A stretch of DNA of 64,000 nucleotides from Ariolimax columbianus (lineage: Eukaryota; Mollusca; Gastropoda; Stylommatophora; Arionidae), in contig JAVGWX010000002.1 of NCBI GenBank assembly GCA_036924085.1, positions 53,116,105 through 53,180,104 on the forward strand, in the 5' to 3' direction. Under the pieces are notes generated by a model. It worked only from the letters and a program-made list of their open reading frames with translations. It did not search any database and was not told the origin of the DNA. Numbering within the stretch: the first letter of the stretch is position 1; every line of letters starts with the position of its first letter. The translations under genes and the position numbers were made by a program. Positions 54,671 to 64,000 of the stretch are shown here, piece after piece.

Positions 54671-55455
54671 AACTGTGTGCCATGTGTGGCTGTTGGTTAC
54701 GTGCAGCTGTAGGTCACGTGCACCTGATGGTCACATGTAGATGTGGGTCACGTGTAGCTGTGGGTCATGTGTAGCTGTAGCCAATGTGTAGCCGTGGGTC
54801 ACGTGTAGCTGTAGACCACATGTAGCTGCGGGTCACGTGTAGCTATAGACTATGTGTTGCTGTGGGCATGTGTAACTGTGGTCCTGTGCAGCTGTGGACA
54901 TGTGTAACTTTGGAACCTGTGTAGCTATGGCACATTCAGCTGTGGACCTGTGTAGCTATGGCACATTCAGCTGTGGACTTGTGTAGCTGTAGATAGGAGT
55001 GTCTATGGAGTAGTGGGTGCTGTGTAGCTGTAGATATGAGTATCTATGGAATAGTGGGTGCTGTGTAGCTGTGACCATATGCAGTTGTAGATCCTGTGTA
55101 GCCGTAAGTTCTGTGTAGCTGTGGCCCTGTGTAACTGCGGGCCTATGTACCCGTGCACGTATGTAAATGTGGCTTAATGTAGTTATGGAGCTATGTTCGA
55201 TGGGGGCCTGTGTATTTGTTGCCCTGCGTAGATTTGGATCTGTTTATTTTTTGCCCTGCGTAGCTGTGTGTCATTTTCAGACGTTAGCAATGTGTAGCTG
55301 GGGTTCTTCTGTGTGGCTGTGAGCACTGTGTAGCTACGAGCACTATTTGGTTGTCAGCCACCTGCTGCTGAATGTATGTGTGGCTGTCAGTATAGATGTG
55401 ACTGTTCAGCTGACGTCACTATGCATCTGTACCCATGTGTAGCTACGACCATATA
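54671..55455. repeat. Degenerate ~16-22 bp repeat (GTGTAGCTGTGG)
   Basis: Loose tandem repetition of GTGTAGCTGTGG-type words spaced by variable filler. Progressively more diverged towards the right. Confidence 0.85.
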
Positions 55456-55479
55456 TATAAATAATATAGTAGAGAAAAG

Positions 55480-55955
55480 ATGTTAGTAGAGTTGGAAAAC
55501 AAATTGAGGAATTGATCCGAGCAGAGATATATATTATGTGTGGAGAATAGATCTGAATAGAGATACAAACACAGAATGTAGAGGTTAAATATAAACAGAG
55601 ATATAAATAAGGGATATAGAGAATAAAGCTTGGTAAATATATAATTATGATGCCGAGAACAAATATGAGCAGTTATTTAAACACTGAATGTAGATAATAA
55701 ATCTGAGCAAAGATATAAATATGAGATAAAGAGTATCAATCTGTGGTGCAGATATATAAATACGGGATATAGAGAATAAATCTTAGGTATATAAATACGA
55801 GATAGATATATAGAATAAATCTTAGCAGATATATATAAATTCGAGATATAGAGAATCAATCTGAGCAGTGATATAAATAAGATGTAGAGAACAGATCTGA
55901 GCAAATGTATAAATAAGCTTCAGCAGAGAATTTATCTGAGCAGAGGCATACAAAA
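55480..55955. repeat. Degenerate ~38-bp AT-rich array
   Basis: Units of the form GAGCAGAGATATAAATA then AGATATAGAGAATAAATCT. Open frames at 55677-56049 minus are repeat artefacts. Confidence 0.85.
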
Positions 55956-56689
55956 ACCCTATAGAGATGCATTGAGCAGGTTTAATCAAGAGGGCGGAAG
56001 TAATTGTGATTAAAATCAGGCAATGAGATAATGAAGACGGACAAGACAATTTGGCGAAGTGGAGGAGCCAACAAAAACGACAAATGAGGCAACAAATTTC
56101 ATTCTCAAGAGCTCATCTTGGAAACAAGGCAAGAAATAGGCAGTGTGCTGTCTATCTCTAATCCTATCTCCCTCTCTCTCTCTCTCTCTCTCACTCTCTC
56201 TCCATCTCTCTCTCGTTCTCTGTATCGCTTTCTTCCCCTAACGGAGATAGTGTAGCCAGCTCGAAAACCCCAATGGGTTGTACTTGAGATCTATAGTGCC
56301 TATTATTTCAGAGAGCATATTTAGTTTCTTGTGATTTATGCATCTTCGCCCCACTTGCCCGACTACCTTTATTTGCCCCCTTCCTCAAATTTCAGCCTTG
56401 TTTGGAACTCTGCAGTTTGTATTATCTTTGCTGTTGTTCCGTTAATATCATTTCGTGTCTGCTGGCTTTTGTTGATTGGCGTCTATATACGTTTGGCTGG
56501 CTGATATGTTGTAATGTCATTTGTATAGTTTGTAGATTTGATGAATAATATCATATGTATAGTGTGTAGATTTGATATGCAATGTAATCCTACGAGTTCA
56601 TAGATGGGGTGTGTAATGTAATCTGTACAGTTTGTAGATGTCGTATTCAATGTCATGTGTACAGTTTGCTAATGTTACCTTATGATATT
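55956..56689. other. Unassigned sequence with (CT)n
   Basis: A CT-dinucleotide tract lies at 56165-56220. 56510-56670 has loose repeats of GTAATGTCATTTGTATAG-type words. No gene. Confidence 0.6.
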
Positions 56690-57580
56690 ACAGGTTAATG
56701 ACGCTATCATTCCACCTTCTAGTCTGTTTATGTGATCAAATGATCTTACTGCTTGTTGATGTTTCAACAGTTAACAGTTTGTTGATGTTGTGATACCATC
56801 TAACAGTTTGTTGATGTTGTCATACCATCTTACAGTTTCTCGACGTTATCATATGATCTTACAGTTTCTCGATGTTATGATATGATCTTACAGTTTTTCG
56901 ATGTTGTGATACCATCTAACAGTTTGTTGATGTTGTGATACCATCTTAAAGTTTCTCGATGTTATGATATGATCTTACAGTTTCTTGATCTTATGATATG
57001 ATCTTACAGTTTCTTGATATTATTACATTATCTTAGTTTGTTGATGTTGTGATACCATCTAACAGTTTGTTGATATTGTGATACCATCTGACAGTTTGTT
57101 GGCGTTGTGAGACCATCTTACAGTTTATTGATGTTGTGAGATAATCTAACAGTTTGTTGATGTTTTGATACCATCTAACAGTTTATTGATATTGACTTAC
57201 CATCTTACAGTTTGTTGGTATTGACATACCATCTTACAGTTTGCTTATGTTATCATACCGTCCTCTAGTTTATTGATATTCAAATAACATCTTACAGTTT
57301 GATGATGTGGTCACAGTCTGTTGATGCTCTCATACCATCATACAATTTGTTTATGCTGTCATACCATTACAGTTTCATGACGTTGTCACAGTATGTTGAT
57401 GTTGTCATAGTCTATTAATCCTGTCCTGACATCTTACAATTTGATGATGGTGTCACAGTCTGTTGATATAGTCACAGTCTGTTGATGTTGTCATACCGTC
57501 TTACAATTTGTTTTGCATTCATACCATCTCATAGTTTGGTGATGTGGTCACAGTCTGTTGATGTTGTCATACTGTAACAG
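56690..57580. repeat. 29-bp degenerate array, block 1
   Basis: Unit GTTTGTTGATGTTGTGATAC then CATCTTACA, diverged among copies (GTTATGATATGATC variants in the centre, TCACAGTCTGTTGATG at the right). Confidence 0.93.
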
Positions 57581-57842
57581 AGTTGCAAGGGTCCAAGGAG
57601 CCAGCGTCAGGGACGTCCTGAAAATACAGTTCGGGGTGCTAACGCATAACTTGAGAACCCTGTCCGAGAGACGAGTTCATAAAACAAGTCATTGTTAGAA
57701 ATTCTAATACAATACTCGTTTAAGGCTGTCTTGCCAAAATGGGTACCTTCCCACGGTTTCTACTGAAAAAACCCACGACCTTTTAGCTCACAAGGAAGGC
57801 TTTAGAAAAAAAACAAGCTGTCCTTTCTCCGGTAGTTCAAAA
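57581..57842. other. Short unassigned spacer
   Basis: No feature recognised. Confidence 0.4.
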
Positions 57843-58145
57843 AAGTTGAAGCGAATGAACTTGTTGAAGCTAATGAACTTGTTGAAGCGAATGAACTTGT
57901 TGAAGTGAATGAACTTGTTCAAGCGAATGAACTTGTTGAAACGAATGAACTTGTTGAAGCGATTGAACTTGTTGAAGCGAATGAACGTGTTGAAGCGAAT
58001 GAACTTGTTGAGGCGAATGAACTTGTTGAAGTGAATGAACTTGTTGAAGTGAATGAACTTGTTGAGGCGAATGAACTTGTTGAAGTGAATGAACTTGTTG
58101 AAGTGAATGAACTTGTTGAGGCGAATGAACTTGTTGAACCAAATG
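57843..58145. repeat. 18-bp tandem array, ~16 copies
   Basis: Unit GTTGAAGCGAATGAACTT with GAGG and GTGA variants. 18 bases is 6 codons, so at least four frames on both strands stay open (for example NELVEA on the plus strand, FNKFIR on the minus). Confidence 0.96.
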
Positions 58146-58855
58146 AACTGAAGACAACCATAAGTCATTGGCCAAAGCTGGGAGATTATAAGTTGGTGGA
58201 TGAGGGTATTACGGGAATATCAGAAAGAGCAGAGAAGAGAAGACTACCATGCAGATAGTAGGTCGGATACAGACCTTAGCAGAAGCTAGAATAGACGACA
58301 GAGTATTGTTAGGGAGTAACTAGAATGGAGAGATAAAAATAGAAGTCACTGAAGCAGACTAGCACTGAGAGGGAACCAGAGACCACGCACATGTAAGAAT
58401 CTGTCTGTGTGTGGTGTTCTGTTTGAGTCGTCGCATACAACCTGTCACATATGACGCCGACTTCAAAGTACCTGAATGGCATTCATCTGCATTCTCGTCA
58501 GAGGAAGACGTATTGCTTCAAGAAGAAGCTGTCGCCCAGGACAACACGTCTTAACACAGGTGTTACTGTTGGCCTGACAACCACAGTAGCGGAACTACTG
58601 TTGTTTCTCGTATGTGCGAGAACCGCTGCAGTCGCCGAGTTCTCGACTAGACGACTAAGAAGAATAACTAGCACATCTAATCACTGTGAACATCTTCCTA
58701 ACGTTAAGATGAGACAAGAGGCTCAGAAGACACTTACGATGTAGAAACTGAGAGGTGAGACATAAGACCACCAGACGAGCGAGGACAGAGATTTACGACT
58801 GAGAACAATTAGCTAGACATAATTGTATCAACGCAAAGGGATATAGACTTAGGAT
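58146..58855. other. Unassigned sequence
   Basis: No domain recognised in the frame at 58451-58744 or elsewhere. Confidence 0.4.
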
Positions 58856-59410
58856 TGCTGTAACCTTAAACCTGTCAACATAGTTATAAATGGTGCAGTG
58901 ACTTAGTAGTGGCTGTAACCTTAAACCTGTCAACATAGTTATAAATGGTGCAGTGACTTAGTAGTGGCTGTAACCTTAAACCTGTCAACATAGTTATAAA
59001 TGGTGCAGTGACTTAGTATTGGCTGTAACCTTAAACCTGTCAACATAGTTATAAATGGTGCAGTGACTTAGTATTGGCTGTAACCTTAAACCTGTCAACA
59101 TAGTTATAAATGGTGCAGTGACTTAGTATTGGCTGTAACCTTAAACCTGTCAACATAGTTATAAATGGTGCAGTGACTTAGCATTGGCTGTAACCTTAAA
59201 CCTGTCAACATAGTTATAAATGGTGCAGTGACTTAGTATTGGCTGTAACCTTAAACCTGTCACATAGATATAAATGGTGCAGTGACTTAGTATTGGCTGT
59301 AATTTCAACCTGTCACATAGATATAAATGGTGCAGTGACTTACGATTGGATGTAATGTTAATCTGCTGCATAGATATAAATTGAACCATGATTTAGGATT
59401 GGCTGCAATG
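58856..59410. repeat. 55-bp tandem array, ~10 copies
   Basis: The unit contains GGCTGTAACCTTAAACCTGT, then CAACATAGTTATAAATGGTG and CAGTGACTTAGTATT. The left seven copies are nearly identical; the right three diverge. Adjacent to a second block of the 29-bp array. Confidence 0.95.
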
Positions 59411-59420
59411 TTAACCTGCC

Positions 59421-59580
59421 ACAATACCATCTTACAATTTGTTGATGTTGTCATACCATCTTACAGTTTGTTTATGCTTTCATACCATCTTACAATTTGT
59501 TGATGCTGTCATACCATCTTACAGTTTTTTGATATTGTCACAGTCTGTTGGTGTGGTCGCCTCATCTTACAATTTGATAT
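59421..59580. repeat. 29-bp array, block 2
   Basis: The same words as 56690-57580 (CATACCATCTTACAGTTTG, GTTGATGTTGT). About 1.8 kb, holding the 18-bp and 55-bp arrays, separates the blocks. Confidence 0.88.
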
Positions 59581-59596
59581 CATGGCTTTGTAAGCA

Positions 59597-59967
59597 CCCA
59601 TTGGTGGTACGCTGGAAATGTATGACATTTGGAAGTCTATCAATGACGTCCAGTTGAATTATACCAACATAATAGGGCCTTTCGAAGATCTCTTGGCAAC
59701 TGTCAAAAGAAGGAAACTCACTTGGTACGGTCACATATCGAGATCAAATGGTCTTGCAAACACAATCTTCCACGGGAAGGTACATGGCAGACGACGAAGA
59801 GGCCGGCCCAAAAAGAGATGGGAAGACAACATAAAAGAATGGACCAGTCTCCGACCAGAAGAGTCACAGGCAGCGGCTTCTGACAGAGAGGGATGACGTG
59901 GAGTTGTGAGGATGTCTTCATGTGTGCCCCAACGACCTTACCGGTTACGGGATGACCTGACCTGACC
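59597..59967 (+). mobile_element. RTE/BovB-like LINE 3' end with TGACC tail
   Basis: The frame 59618-59896 reads NIIGPFEDLLATVKRRKLTW, then YGHISRSNGLANTIFHGKVH and GRRRRGRPKKRWEDNIKEWT before a stop; by the next frame VVRMSSCVPQRPYRLRDD. This is the C-terminal end of BovB/RTE-like LINEs. The 3' end shows GATGACCTGACCTGACCTGA, a pentamer tail typical of such elements. 5'-truncated; the coding end is well preserved. Confidence 0.85.
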
Positions 59968-60835
59968 TGAATAGATTAGATGCAACCACAATTCACATAC
60001 TGCAGAGCTTTCAAATCGAACGAAGTTCGAGCTCAGTGGAACGGAAGAGATGAGGGAGCATGCGTATGTACAACCAAATAACTTCAAGAGCCATACATAT
60101 CCAAAGCCTTCGCCTCTTACTGAGAGAAACTGAGCACCTATAGGTATGCCGGAGTGCAGGGAAGTAAATTTTCAATAGAACATAATATTACATACCAGAC
60201 TAGTTATAGTGGTGCCCCTATGCTCCGCACAGAGTGAAAACAAGACAGGAAGAGGTAGAACCTAAAATATAATGATGCATTTGAAACATTTGCAGAAAGA
60301 GACGTAATCCCGTCAGAAGCCATGAAAGCAGTTTTACAATCCACATAGATGCTACATCAGTTTTTCAAGAACGAGATCATTTTCAAAATAGAGATAGAGG
60401 AATGTATAATTAAATTACATAAGAAATGCAACCTGGCTGTATACGGCAGATGGTAAGAAATAGCACTTCTGACAGTGAGAGAAAAGTTCTGACAATAATA
60501 ATTCCAAACTCTATGATAGGTGCTGTGATAGAAAAGAAAGTTATATTTGAGTAGTTTAGTTTAGTCGAAGAATCAACATAATTGATCCATAAATGCTGTG
60601 TTCTTCTCCATATTTTGGAGAATCTCAACACAATGCACGAACTCCGTAGCCCCGGCGAGGGTTCCATAATAGATTGGGTAGATTGTTAACTTAATTTTGA
60701 ATTTTGCCCCACCAGCGGCCATTACGCCTTTTCTTTTTGATTTATAATTGCTGATAAATTTTTAACAGCAACACGATCAAGACGATATATCTCTGATACC
60801 TTTTAGACAAAAAGTTAGACAAGAACAACGAGCAT
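59968..60835. other. Unassigned sequence
   Basis: No gene recognised. Confidence 0.4.
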
Positions 60836-61275
60836 ATGGACAGCGTAAACCGGAAGTAACAGCCAAACGAGCAGACGGACAGAAGAAACAGGAAGTAACA
60901 TCCGAGCAAGCAGACGGACAGAAGAAACAGGAAGTAACATCCGAGCAAGCAGACGGACAGAAGAAACAGGAAGTAACATCCGAGCAAGCAGACGGACACA
61001 AGAAACAGGAAGTAACATCCAAACAAGCAGACGGACAGAAGAAACAGGAAGTAACATCCAAGCAAGCAGACGGACAGAAGAAACAGGAAGTAACATCCAA
61101 GCAAGCAGACGGACAGAAGAAACAGGAAGTAACATCCAAGCAAGCAAACGGACAGAAGAAACAGGAAGTAACATACAAGCAAGCAGACGGATAGAGGAAA
61201 CAGGAAGTAACATCCAAGTAAGCAGACGGATAGAAGAAACAGGAAGTAACATCCGAGCAAGCAGACGGACAGAAG
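60836..61275. repeat. 39-bp tandem array, ~11 copies
   Basis: The unit contains ACAGAAGAAACAGGAAGTAA then CATCCGAGCAAGCAGACGG. 39 bases is 13 codons, so all three minus frames stay open for 145-172 codons. No sign of a real protein. Confidence 0.96.
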
Positions 61276-61282
61276 AAAACTT

Positions 61283-61960
61283 TAGTGACTAATGTATAGC
61301 GTCAGTCAGTGAATAATGTATAGTTTGAGTCAGTGAATAATGTATAGCGTGAGTCAGAGACTAATGTGTAGCGTGAGTCATTTACTGTCAGTGACTAATG
61401 TATAGCGTCAGTCAGCGACTAATGTAAAGCGTGATTCAGTTTCTGTCAGTGACTAATGAATAGTGTTAGTCAGTGGCTGATTAATGTGTAGCGTGCATTT
61501 ACTGTCAGTGACTAATGTATAGCGTCAGTTAGCGGCTAATGTAAAGCGTGATTTAGTTTCTGTCAGTGACTAATTTATAGCGTGAGTCAGTGACTAGCGT
61601 AAAGCGTAATTCAGTGACTGTCAGTGACTAACGTAAAGCGTAATTCAGTGACTGTCAGTGACTAATGTATAGCGTGAATCAGGGACTAATATATAGCGTG
61701 AGTCAGTGACTAATGTATAGCGTGAATCAGGGACTGGCAGTGACTACTGTATAGCGTGAGTCATTTACTGTCAGTGACTAATTTATAGCGCGAGTCGGGG
61801 ACTAATGTATAGCGTGAGTCAGTGATTAATGTATAGCGTGATTCAGTGACTGGCAGTGACTAATGTATAGCGTGAGTCAGTGACTAATGTACAGCGTGAA
61901 TCAGTTACTGTCAGTGATTAATGTAAAATGGAAACGCATTACTAATGTAAAATGTAAGTA
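61283..61960. repeat. ~24-bp degenerate array
   Basis: Words GTCAGTGACTAATGTATAGC and GTGA in irregular tandem, with a TTACTGTCAGTGACTAATG variant. Confidence 0.9.
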
Positions 61961-62254
61961 ATTGACTGTAAAAATGAGAGTAGCCATGTTGATAAGGTTA
62001 AGCTGCGAGGATAGATCTTGAGGGGAGCCTGTCAACTACCCAGACGTTATAATCTTCTTTGGACAGCTCACCTAGATCATTTCACGCACACTTGGACATA
62101 TTACTGACGCCCCACGCGACACGTATTTATAGAAGTTTTCTGACGGCCAGTGACTTGGGGCCGTATTGTTTGTGTCTGGTTTGTAATAGAAATGGGGATG
62201 TTGTTGAAGGAAATATGAAATCCAATTATAACTTCTACAAGGGGTGGTCATGTC
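61961..62254. other. Unassigned sequence
   Basis: No gene recognised; the frame at 62059-62385 runs into the TG-rich array. Confidence 0.4.
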
Positions 62255-63229
62255 GAGGATATGTGTTTGTATGTGAGTATGTGTGTATGTTTGTGTGTGT
62301 GAGTTGTTTTGTTGAGTGTATGTGTGTATGTGTGAGTTGTTTTGTTGAGTGCCTGTGTGTCTGTGTGATTTGTTTTGTTGAGTGACTGTGTGTATGTGTG
62401 TGTGAGTTGTTTTATTGAATGCCCGTGTGTATGTGTGTGTGTGTGAGTTGTTTTGTTGAGAGCCTGTGTGTATGTGTGTGTGAGTTGTTTTGTTGAGTGT
62501 ATGTGTGTATGTGTGTGTGAGTTGTTTTGTTGAGTGTAAGTGTGTATGTGTTTGTGAGAGTTTTTTTGTTGAGTGTATGTGTCTGTGAGAGTTGTTTTGT
62601 TGAGTGTCTGTGTGTATGTGTCTGTGAGAGTTGTTCTGTTGAGTGTATGTGTGTGTAAGAGTTGTTTTGTTGAGTGTATGTCTGTGAGAGTTGTTTTGTT
62701 GAGTGTCTGTGTGTGAGTTGTTTTGTTGAGTGTCTGTGTGTATGTGTCTGTGAGAGTTGTTCTGTTGAGTGTATGTATGTATGTGTCTGTGAGAGTTGTT
62801 CTGTTGAGTGTATGTATGTATGTGTCTGTGAGAGTTGTTCTGTTGAGTGTATGTATGTATGTGTCTGTGAGAGTTGTTCTGTTGAGTGTATGTGTGTGTA
62901 AGAGTTGTTTTGTTGAGTGTATGTGTGTATGTATGTGTGTGTGAGTTGTTTTGTTGAGTGCCTGTGTGTATGTGTGTGGGAGTTGTTTTGTTGAGTGCCT
63001 GTGTGAATGTCTGTGTGAGTTGTTTTGTTGAGTGTCTGTGTGTTTCTCTGTGAGAGTTATTTTGTTGAGTGTCTGTGTGTATGTGTGTGTGTGAGTTGTT
63101 TTGTTGAGTGCCTGTGTGTATATGTGTGTGTGCGTTGTTTGTTGAGTGTCTGTGTTTATTTGTGTGGGTGAGTTGGTTTGGTGAGTGTCTGTGTATGTGT
63201 GTGTGTTGTTTTAATGAGTGTCTGTGTGC

Positions 63230-63266
<37 letters not shown>

Positions 63267-64000
63267 AGTTGTTTTGTTGAGTGTTTGTGTGTATGTGTGT
63301 GTGTTGTTATCTTCTTCTTCTTCGTACGCAGTCAGACAGTAACCATTATTTTTTCGAAAAAAGGACGGTCATCCTGAAGCTGTCACTGCCATAGAGCTTG
63401 TCTTGTGGTTCCACTGGTGATGGCCACATCTGCTCTCTCTGATCCTCGTATGTCGGGCAGTTCTGCAGCAGATGCTCAGCGGTCATTTTCTCGGTACCAC
63501 ACGGGCATTCGTCGGTACCACCTATCTTCAATTTGTTGAATAGGTGGTACCTCGGTCTATTGTGGCCAGTGCGAAGTCTGAAGACAACGACCTGCTCTCT
63601 TCTGTTCAACTGGTAATAGGCATCGTTTTTGGTGTAGCCGGTATGTTCGGTTTCCCATTTGGTCATGTATCTGGCTTTAATAAGCCGTTTTGACTCTTCG
63701 TACGTCATACGTGTGTTGTTATAATGAATGTCTGTGTGTATTTGTGTGTATTGTTTTAATGAGTGTCTGTGTGTGTTTGTGTTTGTGTCTGTGAGTTGTT
63801 TTGTTGAGTGTATATGTGTTTGTTCGTGTCTGTCTTTGTGAATGAGTATGTGTATGTCGTCCGAGTGTATATGTTTGTGTTCGTGAGTAAGTGTGTATAC
63901 GTTTTTGAAAGTATGTGTGTGTGTTTGTGTATATGTGTTAGTGTTTGTGTAAGTTTCTGTGAGTATGTGTACATGTCCCTGTGTGTGTGTTTTGTGTTTA
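62255..64000. repeat. TG-rich ~37-bp array, split by a LINE
   Basis: The unit contains GTTGTTTTGTTGAGTGTCTG then TGTGTATGTGTGTGTGA, with variable TG run length. 62255-63310 and 63711-64000 flank an I-1 LINE copy. Cys-Val-rich frames are artefacts. It runs off the right edge of the window. Confidence 0.95.
63311..63710 (-). mobile_element. I-1 LINE copy 5, 12-bp TSD, in array
   Basis: A 400-base minus-strand copy. Starts with CTTCTTCTTCTTCGTACGC (tail of four TTC units), then on the minus strand MTYEESKRLIKARYMTKWET, HTGYTKNDAYYQLNRREQVV, RLRTGHNRPRYHLFNKLKIG and CPCGTEKMTAEHLLQNCPTY. The frame slips just before the end (YGSDSFRMTVLFSKK), where three bases are missing relative to copy 2. TSD GTGTGTTGTTAT is perfect at 63299-63310 and 63711-63722, and the TSD is itself array sequence. 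Confidence 0.93.

Noticed and set aside
60742..61260. Leu/Cys-rich multi-pass membrane-like protein on the minus strand
   Set aside because: All three minus frames of the 39-bp array are open; hydrophobicity is a composition effect.

Overview
This is eukaryotic intergenic DNA made almost entirely of transposable elements and tandem repeats. I could not support any host protein-coding gene, rRNA gene, functional tRNA gene or bacterial-type feature. The DNA is AT-rich, and every long coding signal I could recognise belongs to a decayed mobile element. The mix suggests a lophotrochozoan invertebrate, most likely a mollusc and perhaps a heterobranch gastropod: RTE-like and CR1-like LINEs, an RNase H-bearing I/Nimb-like LINE with a (GAA)n tail, mariner and Tc1 remnants, several tRNA-derived SINEs and many minisatellites. 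The species call is inference from repeat content, not proof.

Layout. 1-1.5 kb: a CR1-like reverse transcriptase (RT) remnant and an RTE C-terminal remnant. 2.2-3.9 kb: a degenerate minisatellite. 4.9-10 kb: a SINE head, a foldback element, a 31-bp array, a GTT/GAT tract and dispersed repeats A and B. 10.2-11.3 kb: a 54/58-bp array. 13.5-14.6 kb: a broken Tc1 transposase. 14.8-17.2 kb: LINE fragments, one carrying a 45-bp repeat array inside its coding region. 19.4-26.4 kb: 56-, 28- and 30-bp arrays with a LINE and a SINE inserted. 26.7-34.1 kb: nested SINEs and LINE pieces. 34.2-37.5 kb: a SINE inside a LINE inside another LINE. 37.7-38.1 kb: a palindromic mariner-type MITE. 38.3-41.4 kb: one nearly full-length non-LTR retrotransposon on the minus strand, flanked by a 12-bp target-site duplication (TSD). 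41.4-46.6 kb: 33-, 34- and 44-bp arrays; the 44-bp unit contains a Pol III B box. 47-50.1 kb: an RTE/SR2-like LINE interrupted by another LINE and by a TTAA-flanked MITE. 50.1-51.15 kb: a 21-bp array. 51.2-52.7 kb: a mariner element with long terminal inverted repeats (TIRs) and a SINE inside it. 53-64 kb: mostly minisatellites, plus a LINE 3' end with a TGACC tail and one more I-like LINE copy inside a TG-rich array.

How the parts relate. Five short copies of one I/Nimb-like LINE are present, all with the same 3' coding end and a GAA tail, and all with visible TSDs. Four copies of a ~350-bp SINE-like family (called SINE C here) are also present, all with TSDs. Because these insertions sit inside other elements or arrays, they give a relative time series: arrays and older RTE-type LINEs came first, then I-like LINEs, SINEs and MITEs inserted into them. 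Nearly all long open frames in the repeats arise because the repeat period is a multiple of three; they are unlikely to be genes. All comparisons were made by eye, so clade names are provisional.
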